Assembly: GCA_934438035.1 (NCBI GenBank)
Contig: CAKSBK010000004.1
Span: forward strand, 1-12,790
From: an uncultured Christensenellaceae bacterium
Lineage (GTDB): Bacteria > Bacillota > Clostridia > Christensenellales > Christensenellaceae
Length of the DNA stretch: 12,790 nt
Direction: 5' to 3'
The translations under genes and the position numbers were made by a program. Positions 1 to 9,000 of the stretch are shown here, one piece after another (position 1 is the first letter of the stretch; the number at the start of each line of letters is the position of its first letter). The notes beneath the pieces were generated by a model. The model was not told where the DNA came from. It searched no databases and was given only the letters and a program-made list of their open reading frames with translations.

Positions 1-2600
1 CTTTTTGAGAACTCTTCAATATATTCCGGCGTTTTTGAAAATGCGAGCAGGCTGTTTTTGGCGCCCGGGTCCCTAAATGAATAGAATATCAGACTACCGG
101 AGGCGCGGGCTGAAAGCCCTGTTCCGTAAGCGCCGCCCTTTACGCGAACTTCTCTCCATAAATAATCAAGCGAGATTATAGAAGAAGCAACCTTTAATGC
201 TCCCGAGTAATTTTCGCCTATATTGAAAAGGTTGACGCCCTTTGCGCTAAAGCAAATGCTTGAAGGGACTATAAGCCCTTCTTTTGACGGGCCGAAGGGC
301 AAAATATCCGAGGTCTTCGGAAAAATGCCGTCAGAGGGAAAAATGCTTAAAGCGGAACGGATAAGGTTTTCGTCGTTTATTCCGTTAACGCTTATTGTGA
401 GGCGCTCCTTTGTAAAAACACGCTTTAAAATGGAAGAGAGTTTTTCAAACACCCTTTCGTCTCCGGATAAAAGAGCGTTTTCCAATTTCTTTGCCCATAG
501 GTAAAATTCATAACCGCTAAAATATTCCAAGGCGGATCCTGCGGAGGAGGTGAACGCCGTAACGCGCTTTATGGCAAACGAGGTGCCGTTTGTTGTAAAG
601 CCCTGCTCAAATGAAATTCTTATCTGTTTTAAATAGTTTAAGATTAACTCTCTATCGTTAAATAATGAGTTTAAAGAAATCTCGGAAACTAACCCTAAAA
701 GCTTGTCTTTTTTGGAATCAAGTGCGCTTGCGCTTATTACGGCGTATCTGTTTGAACGGGTGTTGTCGCCAAATACGGGGTAAACATCGGTATACATTCT
801 AAGAGAACCCAAATGCGTCTTAATTTCATTTTCCGTTTCAAGAGCGCTATGGTTTTTGGTTGCGGTAAGACCGAAAAGCATACCCGCTAAAGATACTAAT
901 GAAAGCTCCTCGGCTGAAAGATCGTTAATATTAAAATACAGGTCTAAATATATTATACCCGAAGTATCGATATCGTGAGTGAGTGCAGTAATTCCCGCTA
1001 TATTCTCAACCTTAACCGGGAAAAGACGGGGCTCCTTTTTTATGTCGGAAAGCTCAAGAGAGGGGATTTTGCTTAAAGCCTCCGGGGAATCCGGCGTCAT
1101 CTGTATTTTTTTAAGATTTTTTGCAAGATCCTTTAATTCCGATGCTTTTTCCTTTCCCATTTCGTTAAGGCGATTTTTAATCTCTGCGGCGGTTTTTTTT
1201 GATTTTTTTACGGCGAGATCTGAATCGGGAATTAGTATTACGCTGGCTGTATGAGGATTGTCTATAAAAAATTCACGCAGCTTTTTTTCGTAAAAATCGC
1301 AGCTTAAGCCCTGCTTTAATACTTTAAGAGCGTCTTCGAAAACGAGGTTTTGGGCGGGGTCTCCGCCGTAAAGCATTGTTTCGAGGCAGTTGATGCAATA
1401 TACGAGACCTCTCGGAAAAGAACCGAAATCTTTTTCCCTTAAGCGAAATTCAAATTGGTTAAGGCAGGCTGTAAGCTGCTTTTTATCCGTTCCGCATGCC
1501 AATTTGCCTAAAACTTCGTTTAATACGGCATTGATTTGCGGGATGTTTTCTTTTGACGTATTTCTGAAAATAAGCCGGTAGCAGGTTTGAAGCTCGCCGT
1601 CTCCTTCGGAAAAATATACGTCTTCCGCCAAGCCGAGGGAAAGTATCTGTTTTTTTAGCGGAGATTCGTTAGAGCCGCAAAGATAATCGCTTAATATTGA
1701 GGCTGCAAAATTACCTGTTTTATCGGAATAATCGCCTAAGACGTAACCTATGGCGTATTGTGCCTTTGCGCCCGAGTTTTCGCTTGATTCATAATAGACC
1801 TCTTTTGCTTCCGGCGATACGGGCTTTTGCTTTACTATTTCAAAATTAAGATTCTGCGCGTTATATTCGCATAAATATGAATCTAAAAGCCGTAAAATTT
1901 CGTCAAGGTCAATTTGTCCGTCCAAGAAAATAATTGAGTTAGACGGATGATAGAATTTTTTATGGCCTTCAAGAAATTTTTCGTACGTTAAAGAGGGTAT
2001 GCTTTCGGGGTAACCGCCGGATTCTTTCCCATAGCAGTTATTAGGAAAGAGAAGCTTTGAAAGCTCGTTTGAAATAACGGTGTTTACCGAACCATATGCG
2101 CCTTTCATCTCGTTATACACTACGCCGTTATAAAACGCCTCTCCGTCTTCCTTAAACTCGAAATGCCAGCCTTCCTGCATGAATATTTCCGGCTTTTTAT
2201 AAATAAGCGAGTGCATAATGGCGTCCATATACACGTCTATCAGATTTAAAAAATCTTTCTTATTTCTGCTGGAAACGGGGTAGAGCGTTTTATCGGAAAA
2301 TGTAAGAGCGTTTAAATATGTGTTGACGGAGCTTTTTAAAAGCTCGACAAACGGCTCCTTGACGGGAAATTTTTCCGAGCCGTTTAAAACGGAGTGTTCT
2401 AGAATATGAAATATTCCGGTGTCGTCCTCCGGCACGGTTTTAAAAGAGACGGCAAAGGTCATATTGTCGTCGTTTCTGTCAAGATAAATGAGCTTTGCAC
2501 CGTTTTTTTCATAGCGCATTATATACATATTGCATTTGAGCTCTTCTATTCTGCGAATTTCCGAGAGCTTAAAGCCGAAAATCGTTTCGTTTATATTCAT
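1..2600 (-). CDS. M16C family zinc metallopeptidase (presequence protease / insulinase-like), C-terminus cut off by window edge
   Basis: The minus strand is open from the ATG at 2600 to the window edge, giving 866 codons with no stop. The inverted zinc motif HxxEH is present as HILEH (H65, E68, H69). It is followed by the M16C signature around NGSEKFPVKEPF and by the third zinc ligand E164 in YNEMKGAYGS. The C-terminal half holds the R/Y motif as RVKGGAYG (R819, Y825), which in this family completes the active site from the second half of the clamshell. M16C proteins are normally about 970 residues, so roughly 100 are missing. Members degrade peptides of moderate length; no signal peptide is visible, so a cytoplasmic location is inferred. 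An AGGA ribosome binding site lies 6 bases upstream of the ATG. The gene is separated from copA by a terminator and has its own promoter. The family assignment is firm; the physiological substrate is unknown. Confidence 0.93.
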   Translation of the reverse strand, partial: MNINETIFGFKLSEIRRIEELKCNMYIMRYEKNGAKLIYLDRNDDNMTFAVSFKTVPEDDTGIFHILEHSVLNGSEKFPVKEPFVELLKSSVNTYLNALTFSDKTLYPVSSRNKKDFLNLIDVYMDAIMHSLIYKKPEIFMQEGWHFEFKEDGEAFYNGVVYNEMKGAYGSVNTVISNELSKLLFPNNCYGKESGGYPESIPSLTYEKFLEGHKKFYHPSNSIIFLDGQIDLDEILRLLDSYLCEYNAQNLNFEIVKQKPVSPEAKEVYYESSENSGAKAQYAIGYVLGDYSDKTGNFAASILSDYLCGSNESPLKKQILSLGLAEDVYFSEGDGELQTCYRLIFRNTSKENIPQINAVLNEVLGKLACGTDKKQLTACLNQFEFRLREKDFGSFPRGLVYCINCLETMLYGGDPAQNLVFEDALKVLKQGLSCDFYEKKLREFFIDNPHTASVILIPDSDLAVKKSKKTAAEIKNRLNEMGKEKASELKDLAKNLKKIQMTPDSPEALSKIPSLELSDIKKEPRLFPVKVENIAGITALTHDIDTSGIIYLDLYFNINDLSAEELSLVSLAGMLFGLTATKNHSALETENEIKTHLGSLRMYTDVYPVFGDNTRSNRYAVISASALDSKKDKLLGLVSEISLNSLFNDRELILNYLKQIRISFEQGFTTNGTSFAIKRVTAFTSSAGSALEYFSGYEFYLWAKKLENALLSGDERVFEKLSSILKRVFTKERLTISVNGINDENLIRSALSIFPSDGIFPKTSDILPFGPSKEGLIVPSSICFSAKGVNLFNIGENYSGALKVASSIISLDYLWREVRVKGGAYGTGLSARASGSLIFYSFRDPGAKNSLLAFSKTPEYIEEFSK

Positions 2601-2632
2601 GGTATTTCCTTTCGGTTAATTTCATATCATAT

Positions 2633-2661
2633 ATAATACTTCATTTTTTGCTTAAGAGCAA
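2633..2661 (-). promoter_or_regulatory. Candidate sigma-A promoter of the M16C peptidase gene
   Basis: Read on the minus strand, TTGCTC (2661-2656) and TATTAT (2638-2633) are separated by exactly 17 bases. The -10 matches the consensus at 5 of 6 positions; the -35 matches only its TTG. Transcription would start near 2626, giving a leader of about 25 bases. It lies directly after the copA terminator, which supports independent transcription of the peptidase gene. Confidence 0.45.
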
Positions 2662-2668
2662 CGTATAT

Positions 2669-2696
2669 AAAAAAACCCGCTCGTATGAGCGAGTTT
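2669..2696 (-). terminator. Rho-independent terminator of the csoR-copA operon
   Basis: On the minus strand AAACTCGCTC (2696-2687), a four-base ATAC loop and GAGCGGGTTT (2682-2673) form a 10-bp stem with one G-U wobble. The stem runs into a T tract down to 2669. It begins 7 bases after the copA stop codon, so it ends the copper operon. Confidence 0.9.
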
Positions 2697-2703
2697 AAAT
2701 TTG

Positions 2704-2913
2704 TCAGTCTATTTTTGTTACGGTATAGCCTGCGTCGGTAATCGCTTTTGTTATTTCATCGTTCGTGAGCGAGGAGTCTGCTGTTATAACGGCGTTTTTG
2801 TTTTCAAGGGATACGCTTACGTCCGTTACGCCGTTTAGCTTTGAAAGTGCGTCGTTAACGTGCTTTACGCAGTGTGCGCACATCATTCCTTCAATGTATA
2901 CAGTTTTTTTCAT
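2704..2913 (-). CDS. copZ: Possible internally initiated CopZ copper chaperone (in-frame within copA)
   Basis: Codon 777 of copA is an ATG (2913-2911) at the exact start of the C-terminal heavy-metal-associated domain. From here the product would be 69 residues, beginning [15 protein letters not shown], which is the size of free-standing CopZ chaperones. A strong AAAGGAG site lies 9 bases upstream. CopZ proteins carry Cu(I) to CopA and to copper regulators. Making a free chaperone from a copA message has a precedent in E. coli copA, where a frameshift releases the N-terminal domain; here the mechanism would be internal initiation at the other end. The alternative is that the site is only a fossil of a once-separate copZ now fused to copA. 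The domain identity is certain; separate translation is inferred. Confidence 0.45.
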   Translation of the reverse strand: MKKTVYIEGMMCAHCVKHVNDALSKLNGVTDVSVSLENKNAVITADSSLTNDEITKAITDAGYTVTKID

Positions 2914-5241
2914 TCCTATGTTCTCCTTTTTTGTTGGTTTATTATTAAGCTCTGCGGGAAATTCCGCTGCTTTAATATTATTTTTAACGGCCTTATTTAA
3001 ATTAACAAGGTTAAGCCTGAGGGCGTTTGTTACAACGCAGAAGCTTGAAAGGCTCATTGCCGCCGCGCCGAACATGGGGTTAAGCTCTAACCCAAACAGC
3101 GGAATAAACGCTCCTGCGGCAATGGGTATGCCTATGCAGTTATATATAAACGCCCAGAACAGATTTTCGTGTATGTTGCGTATAACCCTTTTAGAAAGCT
3201 TTATCGCCCTTACGACGTCCTTTAAAGAGGACTTCATTAACACAACGTCCGCGGCGTCTATGGCTACGTCTGCTCCGGCGCCTATGGCGATTCCCGTGTC
3301 GGCAAGAGTGAGCGCGGGGGCGTCGTTAATGCCGTCGCCCACCATGGCAACCTTGCCCTGTTCTTTAAGCTTTAAAACGGCGTTTTGCTTATCCTCCGGA
3401 AGTACGTCCGATATAACGTATTTTATACCTGCCTTTTTAGCTATCGCTTCGGCTGTGCGGCGGTTATCTCCCGTCAGCATAACGGTTGTTATATTCATTT
3501 GGTTAAGCTCGCTTACCGCTTCTTTGCTGTCCTCCTTAAGGGTGTCCGCAACGGCGATTATTCCTATAAGCTTGCCGTCCTTTAAGAAGTAAAGCGGGGT
3601 TTTGCCTTCGATAGAGAGAGCTTCTCCCGTTTTTTGCGCTTCAAAAGTGTCTTTGGAGTATTTTTCTATGAGGGCGGCGTTTCCCGCGATTATGCTGCAG
3701 TTGTTAACGGTTCCCTTAACGCCGTAGCCGGGAAGAGCGGAAAAATCGCTGACCTTGGGCGGAGTTGAAATAAAGCTTTTTGCATATTCGCAAACTGCGC
3801 TTGAAAGAGGGTGCTCGCTTGCGTTTTCAATTCCGTAGGCAAGCGTCAAAAGCTCTTCTTTTGACGCTCCGTTTTGCGGTAAAACGTCGGTAACTGAGGG
3901 TCTGCCCTCGGTAACGGTGCCTGTTTTGTCTAACACTGCGTATTGGACCTTTCCCGCTGCTTCAAGCGCAGCCGCCGTTTTAAACAATACTCCGTTTTTT
4001 GCGCCGACGCCGCTTCCTACCATTATTGCAACGGGTGTTGCAAGACCGAGCGCACAGGGACAGCTTATTACAAGCACGCTTACGGCGCGCTGCAATATAA
4101 AGCCCGCGTCTTTTCCTGCGATTAACCATATAATTGCGGTTATAATGGAAATGCATATTACTGCGGGAACGAATATTCCCGAAACCTTGTCTGCCGTTTT
4201 GGCTATGGGAGCTTTGGATGAAGCGGCGTTTTCTACCATTTCTATTATTTTATTAAGAGTGGTGTCTTCTCCTACTCTTGTTGCGCGGCAGGTTAAAATT
4301 CCGTTTTGATTAATAGTTGCCGCGCTTACCGAGTCTCCCTCGGCTTTATCTACGGGAAGGCTTTCTCCCGTGAGAGCGGCTTCGTTTACCGCGCTTACTC
4401 CCGAGACGACCGTGCCGTCGACAGGTATGCTCTCCCCCGGGCGGACGACGAATATATCGTCTTTAACGACGTCTTCGGCGGGAATTACGCATTCCTTTCC
4501 GTTCCTTATAACTGTAGCGTTTTTGGGAGCAAGATCCATAAGCGCTTTAATTGCGTTTGTGGTTTTGCCCTTGCTTGAGGCTTCAAGCGTCTTGCCGACG
4601 GTTATAAGCGTAACTATCATTGCCGCAGATTCAAAATACATATCGTGAAGCGAATGATGAGCCGCCATAATATCTGCAGAGCAATAAAGCGCCGTCATTT
4701 TAAAAAGTATCGCCAGACTGTATATATATGAAGCGCCGCCGCTCAACGCAACGAGAGTATCCATGTTGGGAGCAAGGTGAATTGCGCTTTTAACGCCGCT
4801 TACAAAGAATTTGTTGTTGATGATAAGTATTATCGTAGTGATAATAAGCTCATACAAGGCTATTGCAAGGGGGTTTTCGGCAAGAAAGCCCGGCAGAGGC
4901 CAGCTCCACATAACATGGCCCATAGAAACATACATAAGCGGCAAGAGAAGCACAAGCGAGGATATAAGCCTTTTTTTTAGCTTAGGAGTTTCCGTGTCGG
5001 CGATTTCTCCGCTTTTTTTTGTTTGATGTTCGCCTTTTTGTTTTGCGTCATAGCCTGCGTTTTTAACCGCGGCGCATATAAGCTCGGGCGAGGCGGGGGA
5101 GTCGTAATCAACGCTCATGGAGTTTGTAAGCAGGCTGACGTTTGCGCCTTTAACGCCGTCAACCCCTTTTACAGCCTTTTCAACGTGAGAAACGCATGCG
5201 GAGCAGGTCATTCCGATAACGTCGAACTTATCTGTTTTCAA
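2704..5241 (-). CDS. copA: Copper(I)-exporting P1B-type ATPase CopA with a fused C-terminal CopZ-like domain
   Basis: This is an 845-residue membrane pump that exports Cu(I) using ATP. The domains in order are: an N-terminal heavy-metal-associated domain with GMTCSAC (residues 10-16); membrane helices from about residue 91; the actuator motif TGES (291-294); the metal-site CPC in the sixth helix (394-396); the phosphorylated D438 in DKTGT; the HP pair (477-478); TGDN (590-593); GDGINDAP (635-642); then YN (700-701) and MSLSS (729-733), the last two helices' copper-site residues. CPC, YN and MSxSS together point to the Cu(I) subgroup P1B-1. A second metal-binding domain with GMMCAHC (785-791) forms the C-terminus after a linker of about 27 residues. 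The start is TTG at 5241, chosen because AAGAGGTGA lies 6 bases upstream and the next Met is inside the metal motif. It follows csoR after 14 bases in the same operon. Confidence 0.97.
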   Translation of the reverse strand: MKTDKFDVIGMTCSACVSHVEKAVKGVDGVKGANVSLLTNSMSVDYDSPASPELICAAVKNAGYDAKQKGEHQTKKSGEIADTETPKLKKRLISSLVLLLPLMYVSMGHVMWSWPLPGFLAENPLAIALYELIITTIILIINNKFFVSGVKSAIHLAPNMDTLVALSGGASYIYSLAILFKMTALYCSADIMAAHHSLHDMYFESAAMIVTLITVGKTLEASSKGKTTNAIKALMDLAPKNATVIRNGKECVIPAEDVVKDDIFVVRPGESIPVDGTVVSGVSAVNEAALTGESLPVDKAEGDSVSAATINQNGILTCRATRVGEDTTLNKIIEMVENAASSKAPIAKTADKVSGIFVPAVICISIITAIIWLIAGKDAGFILQRAVSVLVISCPCALGLATPVAIMVGSGVGAKNGVLFKTAAALEAAGKVQYAVLDKTGTVTEGRPSVTDVLPQNGASKEELLTLAYGIENASEHPLSSAVCEYAKSFISTPPKVSDFSALPGYGVKGTVNNCSIIAGNAALIEKYSKDTFEAQKTGEALSIEGKTPLYFLKDGKLIGIIAVADTLKEDSKEAVSELNQMNITTVMLTGDNRRTAEAIAKKAGIKYVISDVLPEDKQNAVLKLKEQGKVAMVGDGINDAPALTLADTGIAIGAGADVAIDAADVVLMKSSLKDVVRAIKLSKRVIRNIHENLFWAFIYNCIGIPIAAGAFIPLFGLELNPMFGAAAMSLSSFCVVTNALRLNLVNLNKAVKNNIKAAEFPAELNNKPTKKENIGMKKTVYIEGMMCAHCVKHVNDALSKLNGVTDVSVSLENKNAVITADSSLTNDEITKAITDAGYTVTKID
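2923..2929 (-). promoter_or_regulatory. Internal Shine-Dalgarno inside copA, ahead of the CopZ-like domain
   Basis: The minus strand reads AAAGGAG at 2929-2923, then nine bases, then ATG at 2913. This is a stronger match to the anti-Shine-Dalgarno than the ribosome binding sites of several genes in the window. Within copA it encodes Lys-Glu linker residues, so the coding sequence does not demand it. Confidence 0.6.
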
Positions 5242-5246
5242 TTAAA

Positions 5247-5255
5247 TCACCTCTT
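5247..5255 (-). promoter_or_regulatory. Ribosome binding site that fixes the TTG start of copA
   Basis: AAGAGGTGA on the minus strand ends 6 bases before the TTG at 5241. No ATG or GTG in frame lies closer that would keep the N-terminal metal domain intact, so the TTG is taken as the real start. Confidence 0.75.
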
Positions 5256-5567
5256 TTATTTAAGCTTTTTTATAAGCTCAAAGGTTTCGTCCATAATATC
5301 GGTATTGCCTTCGAGTATATTTTCAACGACGCAGGTTTCAAGGTGCTCTCTTAATATGATATATCCGAGATTTTTAAGAGCGCTTTCAACGGCGGCTACC
5401 TGTGTTAATATATCGCCGCAGTATCTGTTTTCATTGAGCATATTTTTAATGCCGCCGAGCTGACCTATCATTCTGTTAATTCTGTTTTCAAGACTCTTTA
5501 CGTCGCTTTCGCTTCGGGGAGTCTGCTTCTTTTTACAGCACGGGCAGGCGGTTTTGTTTTCCGACAT
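5256..5567 (-). CDS. csoR: Copper-sensing transcriptional repressor CsoR
   Basis: This is a 103-residue all-helical repressor of the CsoR/RcnR family (DUF156), which releases DNA when it binds Cu(I). The family core begins at about residue 22 with VKSLENRINRMIGQLGGI. The three Cu(I) ligands of copper-type members are present and in register: C50 (in RYCGDI), H75 and C79 (in EHLETC). This separates it from nickel/cobalt (RcnR) and formaldehyde (FrmR) types. An N-terminal extension carries three more cysteines (C8, C10, C11 in ACPCCKKK), which the core fold does not need. The ATG at 5567 is preceded by AAGGAGG with an 8-base spacer. It is the first gene of the operon with copA, and its promoter holds two matching operators, so autoregulation is expected. 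Confidence 0.96.
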   Translation of the reverse strand: MSENKTACPCCKKKQTPRSESDVKSLENRINRMIGQLGGIKNMLNENRYCGDILTQVAAVESALKNLGYIILREHLETCVVENILEGNTDIMDETFELIKKLK

Positions 5568-5586
5568 GTCTTTAACCTCCTTCTAA

Positions 5587-5603
5587 ATACCCATAGGGGG
5601 TAT
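5587..5603. promoter_or_regulatory. CsoR-type operator 1, at the transcription start
   Basis: ATACCCATAGGGGGTAT has inverted arms ATACCC/GGGTAT around five bases and a run of G. This is the form seen in Bacillota CsoR operators. It lies just downstream of the predicted start of transcription (near 5605) and upstream of the csoR ribosome binding site. Its centre is 30 bp, about three helical turns, from the second operator. Confidence 0.8.
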
Positions 5604-5611
5604 CTATAAAA

Positions 5612-5640
5612 ATTGTATACCCTATAGGGGTATTTGTCAA
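5612..5640 (-). promoter_or_regulatory. csoR-copA promoter
   Basis: On the minus strand a perfect TTGACA (5640-5635) and TACAAT (5617-5612, 5 of 6 consensus) are separated by exactly 17 bases. Operator 2 occupies the spacer, so CsoR binding should block RNA polymerase directly. Predicted initiation is near 5605. Confidence 0.88.
5617..5633. promoter_or_regulatory. CsoR-type operator 2, in the -35/-10 spacer
   Basis: ATACCCTATAGGGGTAT shares arms ATACCC/GGGTAT with operator 1 and fills the spacer of the csoR promoter, touching the -10 box at 5617. Two helically phased copies suggest occupancy by two CsoR tetramers on one DNA face. Confidence 0.82.
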
Positions 5641-5831
5641 TTGCGTTTTAAATTATTTTCTATAAATAATGTAGAAATATTCGGGAACCGTGAAAACATA
5701 TTTTAACGAAAATATTAATCAAATTAAAATAATGATAAAAATAAAATATTTATGTAAATTGAGCCTTTAGCATTTAATATAAAATTTTTGCTTAGCGATT
5801 AAATAATAATATATGTTCAGAAGTAATAGAT

Positions 5832-5885
5832 AGATAATATCAGCCGGATTTTAGATAATTTCAGATAATCTTTGCTGTAGATAAA
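5832..5885 (+). repeat. Short direct repeats AGATAAT/AGATAAA upstream of the glycoside hydrolase gene
   Basis: AGATAAT occurs at 5832-5838, 5853-5859 and 5863-5869, and AGATAAA at 5879-5885. Start-to-start distances are 21, 10 and 16 bases; the first two are close to whole helical turns. They could be binding sites for an activator of the hydrolase gene, but the local AT richness weakens this. Confidence 0.4.
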
Positions 5886-5942
5886 AGAGAGAAAATATGA
5901 TATTATCATAACATGATTAACTATTATAATTATATTATCGGA

Positions 5943-5964
5943 GTAATATATTTATATATATTAC
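5943..5964. repeat. Inverted repeat with 9-bp perfect arms, possible operator
   Basis: GTAATATAT and ATATATTAC are perfect reverse complements around TTAT. The site lies about 75 bases before the hydrolase ATG, next to where a promoter would be expected. Apart from the end G/C pair the arms are only A and T, so chance is a real alternative. Confidence 0.35.
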
Positions 5965-6038
5965 AAATACTTTTGCCGATATATTGAGTATAGTCATTAA
6001 TGGCTCGAAGGGAGCCTTAAAAAATAGGAGGAAAAATT

Positions 6039-9000
6039 ATGAGGAGATTAAAAAAACCCGTGTCATTGCTTTTGGCATTGCTGTTTTGCTGGGGCATGAT
6101 AAGCTTTTCGCCGGGAATAACGGCGTATGCGGCTTCTCCGGAGATTATCGGAAACGGAAGCTTTGACAGCTCGCTTGACGGGTGGACTATCCGCTGGAGC
6201 GGTCAGAACAAGGAATTTGTGCATGACGATCAGTTCGGACATTCAAAGAACGGTTCCGCAAAGGCGGTTCCGGCAGGGGAGGCCAATAACGGCTTATACC
6301 TCGTTGACGTTCCGGTTGAGGCGGGAGCGCAGTATACGCTTTCATATTGGGGATATAAAACTACGGATTCGCCCGCTTATCTTGACGTAGGCGAAAACGG
6401 AGGAGAGGGAAATGTATCCTCCGGCGGAATTGAGAAGAAAAACGAATGGGTTAATATAAGCTTTGACTTTACGCCTACGGCGTCAAAGGTAGTCATAAGG
6501 TGCGTTGTAGCTTCTCTTACGAGCGGAAACGCATGGTTTGACGATATTTCTTTAAAAAAGGTTGAAGCGAGCGAGGTTGTCGGCAAAAACGTGCTTGAAA
6601 ACGGCGATTTTGAAGATACCGACATGTCTAAATGGTGGAACAGACAGGACTGGAACGGCGGCAACTGGGTAAGAACCGACGGCGTAGGCTTTGGCGGAAC
6701 CGTAGGCTTGGCTGCGGAAAGTAAAGTTGACAGCCCTGACGGCAGCTATAATATAGGTATGTTTTATACTTTGCAGGAGGGCAATGAGGCGACATTAACG
6801 CTTGAAGCAGGCAAGGTGTACGAGCTTTCGGCAAAGTTCTTTAGAGCTGCGGGAGTGGATTCTTACTTATATATGGACGTTAACGAGGGCGCCTTGGGAA
6901 ATATAGCCGCAACCAAAAACGGCGAATGGGAAGAGGTTAAAACTCGCTTTGAGGCTCCGTCAACTCCCATAAAATTAAGACTTGTCTGCAATGCGCTTGC
7001 AAAGGGCGAAAAGGCGTATGTTGACGATATTAAGCTTGCGCAGGTTAATTCCAGCCTTGACAGAGTTGACGGCGTTCCCGACAGGTCTCTTGCAATAAAC
7101 GGCAGCATGGAAAACGGTCAAAACACCATTGCGGACGACTGGAATCAGACCTCCGTTTGGAAGAGAACGGCGGAAGAAAACGGCGTTAAGCCCGTTAACG
7201 GAGAGTATATGATGAAGGCGGAGGCAACTGCAACCGCAATCTGCATAGGCTCCGCAATAACCGTTAAGCCCAACACGTATTATACATACAGCGGCTGGCT
7301 CTATCGCACCGATAATAAGGGTACGGCATATTTTAACATTCTTGACGAAAATAAGCGTGATATTGCGGGAACGCAGATAGGCACGGACAGCGTAGGAGAA
7401 TGGGTAAGATCGTCTTATACTTTCTATTCCGGAAATCATACAAAGGTTTACCCGAGAATGGTTGTTGACGGAACTGCAGACGCAGCTCCCTCCGGCGCAC
7501 CTATATATTTTGACGACGTAATGTTCGTAGAACAGGTGTGGGAGGACAACAAGGCGTTCCCCGAAGGCGTTGATCTTACGGAAATTATTAAAACATATAC
7601 TCTCGGAACAGACACAACAAAAGCTGATTTTGCGGTTTATGTCGACGGACTTTATATGACGTCTCTTGAGTTTGCGGACGAAAGCAAGAACGTTACGCAG
7701 TATATTGATAAGGCGATTAAAGTTCCGCTTATATCCGTAATAAACGGCGAAAATGTAGAGTGGATTTACGAATCCTCCGGGCTTGTTGCTACCGACAATA
7801 AAAAAATACTTACGGCGTCCTTTGTTTCAGCGGACGGCAAATATGCGATAGACGCTATTTGGACGGCGGGAGAGGGAGTAGGTCCTCTTGAATATAACCA
7901 GAGGGTAACCAGCCGCGAAGGCAAATTGAGTATCGCATATCCTGACGTTGTAAGCGCTAACTTCAGAATAGAGCCGGATTCGGACGCAACGCTTTATAGG
8001 TTCAGCCGCTCAAGAGTTAACGACGGCTCCGACCCCTATTTTGCGGAGGGTACGTTAAAAACTCCCATGGCTCCCGGAGTTAACGTAATAAGCTCGGTTG
8101 AAAACGGATATTCTCCCGTTGCGAGTATTCTTCCTTATCAGGTAATAGATATCGGCGGAAGCCACGGCGTATATTTCGGACATTACTGGAGCTTCGGTAA
8201 GCTTCTTGTAAGAAATAACGACAGAGGAAGCATAGCGATAACAACTTATTTAAGTGATAACGAAGACAGCAAGATCGAAAGAGAAGAGGGCGTGACTCTC
8301 GATGTTCCCGGTTTCTTTATAGGAACATATAACGGAGACGTTGATAACGGCTCTAACGATATGAAGCATTGGTTCTGGAAATATAAGATAACGAGAACCC
8401 TTTATGAAAACGACGACGAGCCGTTAATTGAGGCGGATCTTGCCGCTCTTACTTCCGAGCAGTATGAAAGACTCTTTAGACTCTTCCCGGATATAGCGAA
8501 CTATATAAACGTTCTTAAGATAGACTATATTTGGACGCTGCCGAGCGGACTCAACCCGAGAGTTGATAAAGAAACGGAAGATAAGTGGCTGCCTGACCCG
8601 ACAAGATATCCTAACGGAATGAACGTTTGGTCAACAATAAAGAATTTTGCGAAAAACGACGGAATAGATAAGGACCTTTATCTCTCGCTCTACATGTCGG
8701 ATACATATCTCGGAAAAGATATAGGCACGGTTGAGGGAAGAGAGGCTCAGTTAGCCGCTCTTAAAGAGAGAATGAATCCGAACAACAATAATTACGGCGT
8801 GGGCTACGATTATTGGAGAAGCGATTTCATGGTTGAGAAGAGCTATGACTATGATTCTCACGAGGGATTGTTATACATTCTCGATGAAATGATCGATTAT
8901 TCCGAAGATTTCCGTTACGAGCACTGCTCGGGCGCAGGTTCCTTAAAGGACTTCACTACGCTTGAGAGAATGACGTTCATGACGACGGAAGATACCGCAA

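Larger units (their letters stand above)
5641..6038. other. AT-rich intergenic region between csoR and the glycoside hydrolase gene; no gene seen
   Basis: This 398-base stretch separates two divergent transcription units and contains no credible coding sequence. It holds AGATAA-type direct repeats (5832-5885), a 15-bp palindrome TATGATATTATCATA (5896-5910), and a 9-bp-arm inverted repeat (5943-5964). A small hairpin GGCTC-GAAGG-GAGCC (6002-6016) lies in the likely leader. A possible -10, TATAGT, lies at 5989-5994 but lacks a good -35. The hydrolase ribosome binding site AGGAGG is at 6026-6031, 7 bases from its ATG. AT-rich palindromes are easy to obtain by chance, so their function is only suspected. 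Confidence 0.6.

Noticed and set aside
2765..3592. A 275-codon open frame on the plus strand opposite copA
   Set aside because: It is a shadow of copA, with no ribosome binding site and no recognisable domain; the minus strand carries all P-type ATPase motifs in order.
6002..6016. Hairpin GGCTC-GAAGG-GAGCC before the hydrolase as a terminator or riboswitch
   Set aside because: It has only five base pairs, is followed by TTAAAAAA rather than a T tract, and shows no riboswitch-like architecture.
6975..7439. A 154-codon open frame on the minus strand within the hydrolase gene
   Set aside because: It is antisense to well-supported CBM modules and its product has no recognisable features.
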